Source: Synergistaceae bacterium | Lineage (GTDB): Bacteria > Synergistota > Synergistia > Synergistales > Aminobacteriaceae | Reading direction: 5' to 3' | DNA: 64,000 nt | Assembly: GCA_031267575.1 (NCBI GenBank) | Contig: JAIRYN010000017.1 | Location: forward strand, 1 to 64,000 | Shown: one piece after another, positions 25,455 to 34,120 of the stretch | Numbering within the stretch: position 1 is the stretch's first letter | How the letters are laid out: each line of letters opens with the position of its first letter | Position numbers and translations under genes: made by a program | The notes under the pieces: generated by a model | The model's database searches: none | The model's input: the letters and a program-made list of their open reading frames with translations, nothing else | Told to the model about the DNA's origin: nothing

Positions 25455-26585
25455 TTACGCTTGAATAAGCAGTTTTCGGTAGAGTTTCGCATGTTCGGAC
25501 AAAAGATGATCAATACTCCAGAGAGGATCCGGCGTGGGTTTCGTCTCACAGGGCTCCTCCACCGCCAGAATCATGGCCGCGGCCAAAGCGGCCGGACGCC
25601 CCACAGAAAAAAGGGCCCCTCGCTCCGGCGTCGTCACCAAGTCCCGGATACCTCGGACGTCGGCCCCCAAGACGGGAATACCGAGACAGATCGACTCCAT
25701 AACGCTACGGTTCAGCCCCTCCCGTTCGGAGGGGAGAATCGTGGATCGGGAGGAAAGCATCAAAAGAGGCACGTCCGTCCTTTGGCCCAAAAAATGCACG
25801 CGGGAACTCAACCCCAGCTTGGAGGCTAGCCTCCTCATCGCGTTTTCCAGAGGGCCTGTTCCGGCGAAAGCCAAGTGAAAATTTCCCCTGCCTGTTCCCA
25901 CCAAGGCGTGAAGCGCGTCCCGATGGCGTTTTGCCGCGTTAAACTCCGCCGCCATGAGGAACAGTTCGTCACCTTTCGCGAGGTTCAAGCTCTCGTGCAA
26001 TTGTTTGATGGCGGAGATCTGAATCGCGTTAGGGGAATAGGCGTTGAAATCCAAACCGACTCCGGGCAAAAGCGACAAATGTTCCGCGTCGGCGATTTTA
26101 TAGCACAAAGCCGCGTTGTAGTCCTCGCGGTTGATTGTGATCGTGTGGTCGGTCCACTTGCCCGCCACTTGCTCCAGCGCGACGAACAGCGCATTCCCTG
26201 CGGGATTCCCGCCTTTATGAAAGTGGAAGCCATGGGCGGTGTAAACGACTTTCGGGCGCGGCGTGGCCGAAGGGAGCTTGTGCAACGCCAGGCGTGTTAC
26301 AAAGGACGCGACCGGAGTGTGGACGTGGACAATGTCGTATTTGCCTTCCGCGACAATTTCATGTATCGTGGAGCTGGTTCCCTTGAAGTTTTTGAGACTC
26401 AAAGGGTTACGGCTGAAGGGTATTTCATGGCAATGGCTGAAAACTTTTTCACATTCTTTACACGTCGAAACATTCTTCGCCATAGCGTCCACCGTCCAGC
26501 CCATTTTCCTGAAGTGCCGCGCATAGGGCAACAAGAAGGCGCGAAGTGTCGATTCTACCGTCGTAACGATCAAGAGTTTAGGCAT
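25455..26585 (-). CDS. Glycosyltransferase family 4
   Basis: 376 residues. Two Rossmann domains of the GT-B fold: N-terminal VTTVESTLRAFLLPYARHF and YDIVHVHTPVASF, C-terminal LAFAGTGPLENAMRRLA and LPSEREGLNRSVMESICLG, where the EREGLNRSVME glutamates bind the donor. Similar to CapM/EpsD-type enzymes that build capsule or O-antigen units. GGAGG eight bases before the ATG. Its start overlaps the end of the FkbH-like gene by 16 bp, so the two are coupled. Confidence 0.9.
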   Translation of the reverse strand: MPKLLIVTTVESTLRAFLLPYARHFRKMGWTVDAMAKNVSTCKECEKVFSHCHEIPFSRNPLSLKNFKGTSSTIHEIVAEGKYDIVHVHTPVASFVTRLALHKLPSATPRPKVVYTAHGFHFHKGGNPAGNALFVALEQVAGKWTDHTITINREDYNAALCYKIADAEHLSLLPGVGLDFNAYSPNAIQISAIKQLHESLNLAKGDELFLMAAEFNAAKRHRDALHALVGTGRGNFHLAFAGTGPLENAMRRLASKLGLSSRVHFLGQRTDVPLLMLSSRSTILPSEREGLNRSVMESICLGIPVLGADVRGIRDLVTTPERGALFSVGRPAALAAAMILAVEEPCETKPTPDPLWSIDHLLSEHAKLYRKLLIQA

Positions 26586-28234
26586 ATCTGTGTCCTCCTT
26601 TCAGGAAACGGAGAACGCAAAACCCAAACATGTGAGGCGTCCTCCGCAAGAACGCCTTCTTTTGGCGCTTCCCGCATATAACCCATTTTATCCCAAAAGT
26701 CCCGAACTGGCTCATTTTTGGCCGTAGTCCGATACTCGCCCCGCACCATTGCCACACCCTCATCGGCCAGTGCCCGCTCCACGCCCCACAACACGGCCTC
26801 CTCCACGCCTCGTCCTATCACTCGGCAGCTCATCAGAAAAGTATCGATGATCGCGGTGGTCACGGCCTGAGAGGCATTTACGCGAGCGATCACGAGACAA
26901 ATTCTGCCATAATCTCCAAAACGGTCTCGCAACCCGGCCATCCAGACGCGGACGCGATCATCGTTCAGCATGGCGGTCATGTCCGCCTCAGTGTAGCGCC
27001 GGGTCGTCAGATTGAACTGGTTTGTTTTCTGGGTCAATTGGGCGGCGCGGGAAATCTCGTTTTCCCGAAGGCGATGCAGGTCCAGCTCCATATCGAGGGA
27101 CACTAGGTAGTCGTCCAGGGACAGACGCGTTTTTCGTTCTTCTTCTCTTCTGGAGTCCGCCCGGTACATCTCCGTTTTCTCTCGGTCCTCGTCACCGACG
27201 CGCAGAGCCGTGAAGTACGTTCGGGCGACCTTGGCCATGAACGTGGGCAGTTGTGACGTATCCTTCGGAAACTCTGGAACCATCACCTCTGGCAAGACCG
27301 CTTTGACGGCTTCCCGTTCCATGGGGTTGTCGTCGATGAAAACAAGAGAGTCCAAACCTAAGTTCAATTCTCGCGCAATCGCCGCGATATTGTCGGACTT
27401 GGGGCTCCAATCGACTTTGATCTTGACGAAATCCTTTTCCCTCAAAAGCATGTGGGGATGTTCTCTGAGTGGGAGCAGCGCGTCCTCCGCGTCGTTTTTG
27501 GAGGCGATGGCCAGAAGAATGCCTTGTTCGGAGAGTTCTTTGGCGATACGTTGCAGATCTCTATGCGGGGCCCCCACGCCGAAGGGAGAGAGGGAGATTC
27601 CTTCCAAGCCATCCTCGCTGATGACTCCGCCCCATAAGGTATTGTCCAGATCCAGAACGAGGCATTTTTTGCGACTCCTCCGCAGCGCGTTCTCGAAGCG
27701 CAGGATCTCCCGGACAAGAAGAAGCTCTCCTTGCCTGGAAAACGGGAGAGAAGCGAAATACCACGTTTTGGCGCTATAAAAACGTTCCCTTCCTGTTTCC
27801 GTCACGAGTTCCGAGAGATCGAGAATCGGAATGTCCATTTTTTCCAGCTCGTTTCTCCAATAGGCGGCCGCCTGGGTGGGGAAATTTTTCCCCGTCAGGA
27901 GAAGGGTGGGAGAAGAAGGGAGGTCCAGTGTGGAAACGACAAAAATTTTGTCTTTGTGCTGGTTCCGTGTTTGACAAAGGATATTCAGCGGTTCCGCAAG
28001 GGTTTCGGCGAAACGAGCGTCCACTCCGCTGGGGAAAAGCGCGGGGCCGTGCAGGAGAACGTAGATCGTTGTCACGTCATTCCCCAAAACCACGGAGGAC
28101 GAGTTTAGCAACTCGGTCCGCCAGGCGTCGAAGCCGGAAGGAGTCAAGACCTTCGAGTCCTCGGCTTCTTTTTCGATCCGCAGGGCAAGACTTTCAATGG
28201 TTACGTTGGATAAAAGGGCGATAGTTTTGTTCAT
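26570..28234 (-). CDS. HAD-IIIC phosphatase, FkbH-like, with GNAT-like C-terminal domain
   Basis: 554 residues. An N-terminal SGNH-like part (about 1-180), a HAD domain with LDLDNTLWGGVISEDG as motif I and VFIDDNPMEREAVKAVLPEV as the late motif, then a C-terminal acyltransferase-like domain (TRRYTEADM onward). FkbH proteins take a glyceryl unit from 1,3-bisphosphoglycerate and load it on an ACP; related proteins act in capsule and lipid-linked glycan paths. No ACP gene is nearby. With the overlapping GT4 gene a glycan-modifying role is likely. A decayed second copy of its C-terminus lies at 29583-29745. Confidence 0.88.
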   Translation of the reverse strand: MNKTIALLSNVTIESLALRIEKEAEDSKVLTPSGFDAWRTELLNSSSVVLGNDVTTIYVLLHGPALFPSGVDARFAETLAEPLNILCQTRNQHKDKIFVVSTLDLPSSPTLLLTGKNFPTQAAAYWRNELEKMDIPILDLSELVTETGRERFYSAKTWYFASLPFSRQGELLLVREILRFENALRRSRKKCLVLDLDNTLWGGVISEDGLEGISLSPFGVGAPHRDLQRIAKELSEQGILLAIASKNDAEDALLPLREHPHMLLREKDFVKIKVDWSPKSDNIAAIARELNLGLDSLVFIDDNPMEREAVKAVLPEVMVPEFPKDTSQLPTFMAKVARTYFTALRVGDEDREKTEMYRADSRREEERKTRLSLDDYLVSLDMELDLHRLRENEISRAAQLTQKTNQFNLTTRRYTEADMTAMLNDDRVRVWMAGLRDRFGDYGRICLVIARVNASQAVTTAIIDTFLMSCRVIGRGVEEAVLWGVERALADEGVAMVRGEYRTTAKNEPVRDFWDKMGYMREAPKEGVLAEDASHVWVLRSPFPERRTQICLNS

Positions 28235-28446
28235 ATTGTTATCCCTACTCTTGAGACATTAGTGTTTAGTCGCGTAAGTGAATGTTATTTGCCGTTTTTT
28301 CGCTGTGGCTAAAAGTTAATCTCTATATGAGAGATAATACGGTACACACGCCCATGGATATGTTTGCCGCACTCTTTCGCACTTTGATATATTTTTTCTT
28401 GATGTAAGGACAAAGCTGTTCTGAAGCAATTTGCTTCTAGTCAATG

Positions 28447-29541
28447 TCATTTCGCTTGGCATACTGACCAAAGAACTCCTTGACCTTGCTCATTTGTTCC
28501 AATCCTTTCTTTCGCGTAGTCAAGGTACGATTGCGAAATGTCTATACCGATTGATTTTCGACCATTTTCGCAAGCTACAATCATGGTAGTCCCTGTTCCG
28601 CAGAAAGGATCTAATACAATGCCCTCCGATGGGCAGGTGGTCAAAATAGGGATTCTACATAGATCTGCCGGGTAAGGAGCAAAGTGCAATTTTCTTCCTT
28701 ATGTATCTTCGGGAATAATATCCCAAACATCACTGAGTTTCGCTCCGTCAGGATGATATTTGAGAAAATAAAAGCCCTTTGTTTCCAATTCTTTTGCTCG
28801 ACCAGAGATTTTTGTTGAATCTGAATGAGTAGTACGCTGCTGTCCTTTTATAATCATACGAAAATCGGCGATTTCTCCATTTTTTATCTGCTCCAATATC
28901 CCATTCAACTCGGCGAACGCGGATTCTTTTTGCTCATCAGTCAAGACTGTAGATAATTCTATCTGTCGTTTGTATCTAACTCCAGTAATGCCAGTTGCTG
29001 AAATCACAGCTCCATTCCGAACCTTAGCCTTTAAGGGCGCTTTCCTTGCCATGGCAACATCGTAGTAATACTTCTTCGATTTCACGAAATGGAACAAGTT
29101 CTCATGGACATTGCGGAGCTTATCCAAAGAATTGTCGGGCGCGCCTTTGACTTTATTCCAGATTATGCTATTTCTAAGAATCCACCCTTGTTTATCGCAC
29201 ATCCGAATCGCTACTCTCCAAGGCAAACCTAAAAGGCTTTTACACACATAAGAATCTCCAATATTGAGCCAAAAACTACCCGTAGGCTTTAAAACTCTGT
29301 GCAATTCGCAAAAGATTGACATTAGATTGGCAATATACTCATGTGGGTCTTTTTCCAAGCCAATGCTCTCCACGTTTTCGTACTCCCGCTTACCCCAATA
29401 AGGAGGACTCGTCATAACCATATCAATACAACCATCAGGTAGTGTCTTGAGAATTTTACAGGAATCGCCACATAGAAAAAGAGGCTCTAATATATCAGAG
29501 TTGAGGTATTGCTCAAGCACTAAAATCACCTCGGTGACCAT
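28447..29541 (-). pseudogene. Site-specific DNA methyltransferase interrupted by one in-frame stop
   Basis: Motif IV TSPPYWGKREYENVES and, far downstream, motif I DPFCGTGTTMIVACENGRKS are both present in one frame (beta-class order; SPPY is common in N4-cytosine enzymes). A single TAA at 28699-28701 splits it: DIIPEDT, stop, GRKLHFAPYPADL. The homologous position is often glutamine (CAA), so one C-to-T change would explain it. Both halves otherwise keep full coding quality. It is either a very recent pseudogene or read through. The start is uncertain (29541 or a GTG a few codons on). No restriction enzyme gene is nearby. Confidence 0.85.
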
Positions 29542-29582
29542 CTTATTTATAATATATAATATCCGAAATTCTGTTAAATTAC

Positions 29583-29745
29583 CTCTATCCGCGTTTTCTT
29601 AAGAGCGTCAAAAAAATGATGAATGTCATTAAACGTTTCCCGCACAGAATCCATTTTATCCCAAAAACCTCGAATCGGTCCGTTTTTGCGCATAGGCCGA
29701 TACTCGTCCCACATCGCCGCCATCCCTTCATCATTCCCCGGTCTG
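29583..29745 (-). pseudogene. Decayed fragment of an FkbH-like C-terminus
   Basis: The minus strand reads DEGMAAMWDEYRPMRKNGPI then RGFWDKMDSVRET. The intact FkbH-like protein at 26570-28234 has DEGVAMVRGEYRTTAKNEPV then RDFWDKMGYMREA in the same place. No start codon and no other domain is present. It looks like a leftover of a duplicate copy, now separated from the intact gene by the methyltransferase. Confidence 0.7.
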
Positions 29746-29776
29746 CCGTTTCCAGCTATAATGTCATCTAGCTCAA

Positions 29777-30250
29777 ATGACTATCGTAAAGGGAGTGGAC
29801 GAGCTGTTGAACTCGACAAGTCGAGAGGATGGCGTGAGGTGGTGGGCCTCAGGCCTACGTTTTGAGTGCGTGGGATGTGGTCGGTGTTGTCGGGGGGAAC
29901 CGGGTGCCATTTTTTTCACCCCGGAGGAGGGCGAACAGATCAGAGCGAGCCTGGGGCTTCGAGAGGACGAGTTCCTGAAGACCTACGTCACGGGCAAATG
30001 GGGTAGACCCAGCTTCGTCGAGCGTCGGAATGGAGATTGTGTTTTTTACAACGCGGAGAGATCCCGCTGCGCTATCTACTCTATACGTCCCGCCCAATGC
30101 GCGCTTTTTCCTTTCTGGCCCTCCGTGTTGGAGTCCGGGGCGGAATGGCATTGGCACACGAAGAACTGCCCCGGCATGGATAGAGGACACCTCTACAACT
30201 CCGAGGAGGTTCGGGAACTTCTAAAACGCAGTCCTTTCCAGGACCTATAA
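29777..30250 (+). CDS. YkgJ family cysteine-cluster protein
   Basis: 157 residues. Cysteines CVGCGRCCRG near residue 33, then DCVFYN, RCAIYSIRPAQC and KNCPGM form the UPF0153/YkgJ metal-binding pattern (zinc or iron chelating). The FFTPEEGEQI stretch is also typical. Function of the family is unknown. The ATG at 29777 lacks a clear ribosome binding site; a GTG at 29795 after AAAGGGA is an alternative. Isolated on the plus strand between leftward genes. The spacer 30251-30457 has an 11-bp duplication (CATGTGGGTTG) and nothing else. Confidence 0.85.
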   Translation: MTIVKGVDELLNSTSREDGVRWWASGLRFECVGCGRCCRGEPGAIFFTPEEGEQIRASLGLREDEFLKTYVTGKWGRPSFVERRNGDCVFYNAERSRCAIYSIRPAQCALFPFWPSVLESGAEWHWHTKNCPGMDRGHLYNSEEVRELLKRSPFQDL

Positions 30251-30457
30251 ATCTGCGGTACAAGCTTGACCGCAATTGAACAATTAAACAATTGAACAGT
30301 GGTAAATCCGGAATCGGGTCTTTAGGATGGACACGCGGAGAACATCGAATCCCATGTGGGTTGCATGTGGGTTGTTTGAATGTTTATGTCCATTTTTCCT
30401 GTGTCCATTCCTAAAGTTCAATTACAATGATGGCTTGAAGAGGAAGCTTTATAACGA

Positions 30458-30835
30458 TCAAGCGGATTCGGAATTTACTGATCTAGGGAGTCTGTCGCCC
30501 TCAAGTCCATCGGTTTGCCTCAGGTCCGCCGCCACGTTCACGATCATCTGATCGTAAAGTACCTTCCAGAGCCCGGCCCCCCCGCTTTTGGCGATCTCCT
30601 CCGAGGCCATTTCGATAGAGAGATCCTCCAACTGTTTCCAGGGCTTCGCTTTCTCGGCGCCGCCGAACTTGCGGGCGTTATCCTTCGATTCCTTCCAGAT
30701 CTGGGCCCACAAAATAGACTCGAACTGTTGACAGGACTCTTTGAGCTTGCGGGCCTCCGCCGTGTCGTGAACTTCCGCCGGAACATCGAAGCTTTTAGCC
30801 CTCACGTTGTATATTTGTAGTGAGTTCATGATCAC
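30458..30835 (-). CDS. flgJ: Flagellar rod-binding protein FlgJ (rod-capping domain only)
   Basis: 125 residues with only the N-terminal rod-binding domain: KLKESCQQFESILWAQIW, then MASEEIAKSGGAGLWKVLYD are typical. The muramidase domain of enterobacterial FlgJ is absent, as in many non-enteric bacteria, so another enzyme must open the peptidoglycan for the rod. GTG start at 30835 overlaps the flgI stop; an ATG at 30829 is an alternative. Last gene of the leftward flgF-G-A-H-I-J run. Confidence 0.88.
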   Translation of the reverse strand: MIMNSLQIYNVRAKSFDVPAEVHDTAEARKLKESCQQFESILWAQIWKESKDNARKFGGAEKAKPWKQLEDLSIEMASEEIAKSGGAGLWKVLYDQMIVNVAADLRQTDGLEGDRLPRSVNSESA

Positions 30836-31989
30836 ATGTTGATGAGCTGGCCGTGGAGGGCGCCAGCCTCATTAATGGCCTGCAAGATCTCGATGATGTC
30901 CCGAGGAGACGCCCCGATGGAGTTGATGGCCCTCACCAAATCGCGCACCGTGGTTGTGGCCGGCAGGGCGACCAGACTCGCGCCGCTTTCGTTGGCCGCG
31001 ATATTCGTCTGGTTCTCAACCGCCGTTTGCCCACCTCCCAGGGGGTTAGGCTGAACCACGTTGGGGTTTTCCGCTACGGAGACGGTAAGGTTCCCATGAG
31101 CCACGGCCACGGAGCTGATCTTAACATCCCCCCCCATGACAACGGTTCCGGTACGCTCGTTTACCGCTACCCGAGCCCCTACATCGGGCTGAACCTCCAG
31201 CTTTTCCATCTTGGCCAAAAACGCCGCAGGAGCCCCCAGGTACTGTCCCGGTAAGTCCACCGTCACCCGACCCGCGTCCGTGGGATAGGACACAGCCCCA
31301 AAGATCGAATTGATCGCGTCTGAAATCCTTTGAGCCGTGGTGAAATCAGGAACGCGCAAAAGAAGCGCCATTTGCCCACCTCCCACGTAGTCCGACGGAA
31401 CATCACGCTCAACGATAGCCCCGTTGGGAATACGAGCTACCGTCGGAACGTTTTTCGTAGCCGTGGCAGCCGCACCCGATGCCGTGTACCCCCCTACCAG
31501 TAATGGACCTTGGGCTACGGCGTAAACGTTGCCGTCCGCGGCCCTCAAAGGAGCTTGGAGCAACATTCCACCTTGAAGGCTTTTGGCGTCGCCCATAGTG
31601 CTGACATTCAGGTCGATGGTCTGACCAGGGCGCACGTAGGGCGGAAGTTCCGCAGTCAGCGAGACCACGGCAACGTTTTTGCTGCGAACCGACCGTTCAT
31701 CTACAGTTACCCCGTACTGTTGCAGCATATTCTTCATCATCTGCATGGCCATAGGGGACTTGTCGCCCGTCCCGGCCAGCCCCATCACGATGCCGATGCC
31801 CGAAAGTTGGTTGGAACGCACGCCCTCGATATCCACCACATCTTTGATGCGCACCTGGGGATGCACCCGGCTGAAGTCCATATCGTCAAGGTTATCAGCT
31901 CCCCACGCCGCCAAAGTCCCTAAAACGCAGGTAAAAGCCCAAAGGGAAAGAGAGAGAGAAAGTTTCGAGAAGAATGTTTTTATATTCAT
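30832..31989 (-). CDS. flgI: Flagellar P-ring protein FlgI
   Basis: 385 residues with a signal peptide (to about 28). RIKDVVDIEGVRSNQLSGIG is the classic start of mature FlgI, with GLAGTGDKSPMAMQMMKN and the C-terminal GASPRDIIEILQAINEAGAL. It forms the periplasmic ring around the rod in peptidoglycan, which implies a diderm flagellum. Ends by overlapping flgJ. Lies 16 bp downstream of flgH. Confidence 0.96.
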   Translation of the reverse strand: MNIKTFFSKLSLSLSLWAFTCVLGTLAAWGADNLDDMDFSRVHPQVRIKDVVDIEGVRSNQLSGIGIVMGLAGTGDKSPMAMQMMKNMLQQYGVTVDERSVRSKNVAVVSLTAELPPYVRPGQTIDLNVSTMGDAKSLQGGMLLQAPLRAADGNVYAVAQGPLLVGGYTASGAAATATKNVPTVARIPNGAIVERDVPSDYVGGGQMALLLRVPDFTTAQRISDAINSIFGAVSYPTDAGRVTVDLPGQYLGAPAAFLAKMEKLEVQPDVGARVAVNERTGTVVMGGDVKISSVAVAHGNLTVSVAENPNVVQPNPLGGGQTAVENQTNIAANESGASLVALPATTTVRDLVRAINSIGASPRDIIEILQAINEAGALHGQLINM

Positions 31990-32005
31990 GTTCGTTTTTC
32001 CGTGT

Positions 32006-32641
32006 CTAGAAAATAGCCTGAAGAACCTGGGTGAGAACTCCCGGGTTCTGGGTCCGGCTCAAAGCGCCCTTGCCCTTGATGGCCAGCTCCGCGTTGGCGA
32101 TCAAATTGCTGGGGATCTGGTTGTTGTTGTTTACGTCCTGGGGTCGGATCACACCCACCAATTGCAACTGCAACGTTTCCTCGCTCGTCCGCACGTCCCG
32201 CGTCCCTTCGATAACCAAATTCCCGTTAGGCAACATGTCCGTCACCAGGCAGGCAATCGTCGTCCTACCGTAGTGGTTGCGCTCCACAGAGCTATCCCCC
32301 TTGGCGTCGTTGGTGGAGGTAAGCCCCAACTGCCGGATGAAACCCAAAATCCCCGTTCCGTTGCTAACCGCGTTGCTGGAGCTTTTCTTGAGATCCATGA
32401 CCGCTTGGTCTTTCGTGCTCGTTCGCTCGTCCACCGTAACCGTCACAATATCCCCAATCCGACTGGGGCGCTGATCCGCCACCCAGTTGACTCTGTCGTT
32501 CCAAAGCGAAACAGCCTCGGCCGGATTTACCCCCAATGCCAAAAATTCCCCAAGGGTCACCACGACTCCTACAACAACGAGACTTCTCAGGATCTTTCTG
32601 GCCCCCGACATTACCTTCAATTTTACTTGCAATGATTTCAC
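32006..32641 (-). CDS. flgH: Flagellar L-ring protein FlgH, lacking a lipobox
   Basis: 211 residues. SLWNDRVNWVADQRPSRIGD then IVTVTVDERTS and DMLPNGNLVIEGTRDV mark FlgH, the outer-membrane ring subunit. Known FlgH proteins are usually lipoproteins with a cysteine after the signal peptide; here the signal region ends LGVNPAEAVSLW with no cysteine. So the protein is probably cleaved by signal peptidase I and not lipidated. GTG start at 32641; the upstream GAAAGGA comes from the end of a transposon relic that lies between flgA and flgH. Confidence 0.92.
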   Translation of the reverse strand: MKSLQVKLKVMSGARKILRSLVVVGVVVTLGEFLALGVNPAEAVSLWNDRVNWVADQRPSRIGDIVTVTVDERTSTKDQAVMDLKKSSSNAVSNGTGILGFIRQLGLTSTNDAKGDSSVERNHYGRTTIACLVTDMLPNGNLVIEGTRDVRTSEETLQLQLVGVIRPQDVNNNNQIPSNLIANAELAIKGKGALSRTQNPGVLTQVLQAIF

Positions 32642-32651
32642 GGTACTGTCA

Positions 32652-33060
32652 CCGATCCTTTCAGCGTACTAATATCTACTTATAACTAGCAAACACATTT
32701 CGCATAGTATTTCTTTGACTATAAAGTCAAAGAAAAAGCTAAATCTCGCCAAGCTCATAGAAAGATTCCACGAGCACCGTTGTAGTCCCAATCTACAACA
32801 ATACTTCCCTCTTTGATAAACTTTAATAAACTTTGATAAACTTCGATAAACTTCGCGCTTCCAATCTTATCGTTTGGTTGTAAACATACCTCGACGCTCC
32901 CATCCATTGCCTCAGCGTCTGTTGCGATGTCTCGATTATTTTCTGTGGGTTTCGGTAGCGGGTACTCGGATACATCAACTCGCCCGTGACCTCCTTTTGT
33001 CCGAACACTTCCGAACACTATAGATCCTGCCTTCATCCGCCCACCTCCTAAGAGTTCCAA
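32652..33060 (-). mobile_element. tnpB: Relic B: internally deleted IS200/IS605-type tnpB inserted in the flagellar operon
   Basis: On the minus strand one frame has QQTLRQWMGASRYVYNQTIR, the N-terminal helix-turn-helix of TnpB, then LEARSLSK, short repeats, and in the next frame GSIVVDWDYNGARGIFL, the RuvC-III motif with DRD changed to DWD. The roughly 250-residue middle is missing at the same place as in relic A (3800-4050). Downstream is the conserved end with hairpin CTTTGACT-ATAA-AGTCAAAG (32713-32732) and terminal CCGATCCTTTCAGCGTACTAA (plus strand). It fills the flgA-flgH gap. Confidence 0.78.
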
Positions 33061-33119
33061 TACTCAAACCTGTTTCCTCAGTGGCTATATTATAGTATAT
33101 ATAGGAATGAATATTTTAA

Positions 33120-34118
33120 TTATCTACTATATACAACCTCCACCATATCCTCCGCCACAACCACCGCGCTCACGACAATCTTGCTGGCGATGTTACGCAC
33201 CCGGATAGAGTCGCCCAAAACCCCGTTTTCGAGGGCTTCTCCCTTGGCCTCCACCCTTAAACCCGCGTCGTTTGCCATAATAGTGACGGTTTTTCCTTTA
33301 TTTATTATCGACACGTCGGCAACAGAGTTGAGGGGAATCGTCTCTCCCTGAGAAAGATTTTTCTTGAGAGAACGACCTAACACCTCCGACGCCCGTGAGG
33401 CGTATACCCCGGCCCGGCTCACCCGTATCTGTCGGACAACGAAATCCGACTCCCTCAAAATTTCACCCCTTTTAACGGAACGGGACAATATCAAAGCGGG
33501 TTGGGTCCAGATAAGGCGCACCGCCAGAGATCGCTCCCGCCCCGCCGCGTCTTTGAACCTTAATGTCGCGGCTGAAGCTCCGGGAACCAAAGACCCAGGA
33601 GACACCAGGCGCCCCTTAGGAAGCGAGCCTCGGTATTCCACCTGAACGTCTCCCTTCCAACCCGCCAAAGATTTGACCAGCTCTTTCAGGTCCTCCTGTC
33701 TCCGTTCCGATCCCTGTTCCTCCTGTTCTCGTTCCGAAGAGGAAGAGGAAGAGGAGGAAGAGGAAGAAGTTCCGACCTGAGGAAATTCCACCGTAATCAT
33801 CGAGGGCATCTTCAACTCGATGCGCACGCCCTCCAACCCGCTAACCCTCAGAGCGTTGACCACCTGCTCCCTGGAAATAACTCCATCCTCCACCAACAAA
33901 AGCAACATTCCTATCCGCTCCGTCAGATCCTTGGGTCCTTCGAGGGTGGCGATGTCGGAAAGCACACAAGCCTGCTCCGACAACTGAAGGACGGACGGAA
34001 TGGAAATCCGCAAGGTCTCCGCCGCCTGAAGAGGATCGGCGTTCCCAAAACACAAATAGAAAAACACCCATGCGAAAAAACGGCGGAAAAACTTCCGCCG
34101 TTCGATTCGCCTGCCCAT
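33120..34118 (-). CDS. flgA: Flagella basal body P-ring formation chaperone FlgA
   Basis: 332 residues, signal peptide to about 33. The C-terminal SAF domain is clear: SRSVKRGEILRESDFVVRQI, LGRSLKKNLSQGETIPLNSV and VTIMANDAGLRVEAKGEALE. FlgA helps FlgI assemble the P-ring in the periplasm. A tract of ten or so serines followed by an E/Q-rich stretch (about 118-140) is a simple-repeat insertion. The ATG lies 2 bp after the flgG stop. Confidence 0.9.
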   Translation of the reverse strand: MGRRIERRKFFRRFFAWVFFYLCFGNADPLQAAETLRISIPSVLQLSEQACVLSDIATLEGPKDLTERIGMLLLLVEDGVISREQVVNALRVSGLEGVRIELKMPSMITVEFPQVGTSSSSSSSSSSSEREQEEQGSERRQEDLKELVKSLAGWKGDVQVEYRGSLPKGRLVSPGSLVPGASAATLRFKDAAGRERSLAVRLIWTQPALILSRSVKRGEILRESDFVVRQIRVSRAGVYASRASEVLGRSLKKNLSQGETIPLNSVADVSIINKGKTVTIMANDAGLRVEAKGEALENGVLGDSIRVRNIASKIVVSAVVVAEDMVEVVYSR

Positions 34119-34120
34119 CT

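Noticed and set aside
28699-28701. Recoded stop (selenocysteine or pyrrolysine) in the methyltransferase
   Set aside because: The codon is TAA, not TGA or TAG, and no recoding element is visible.
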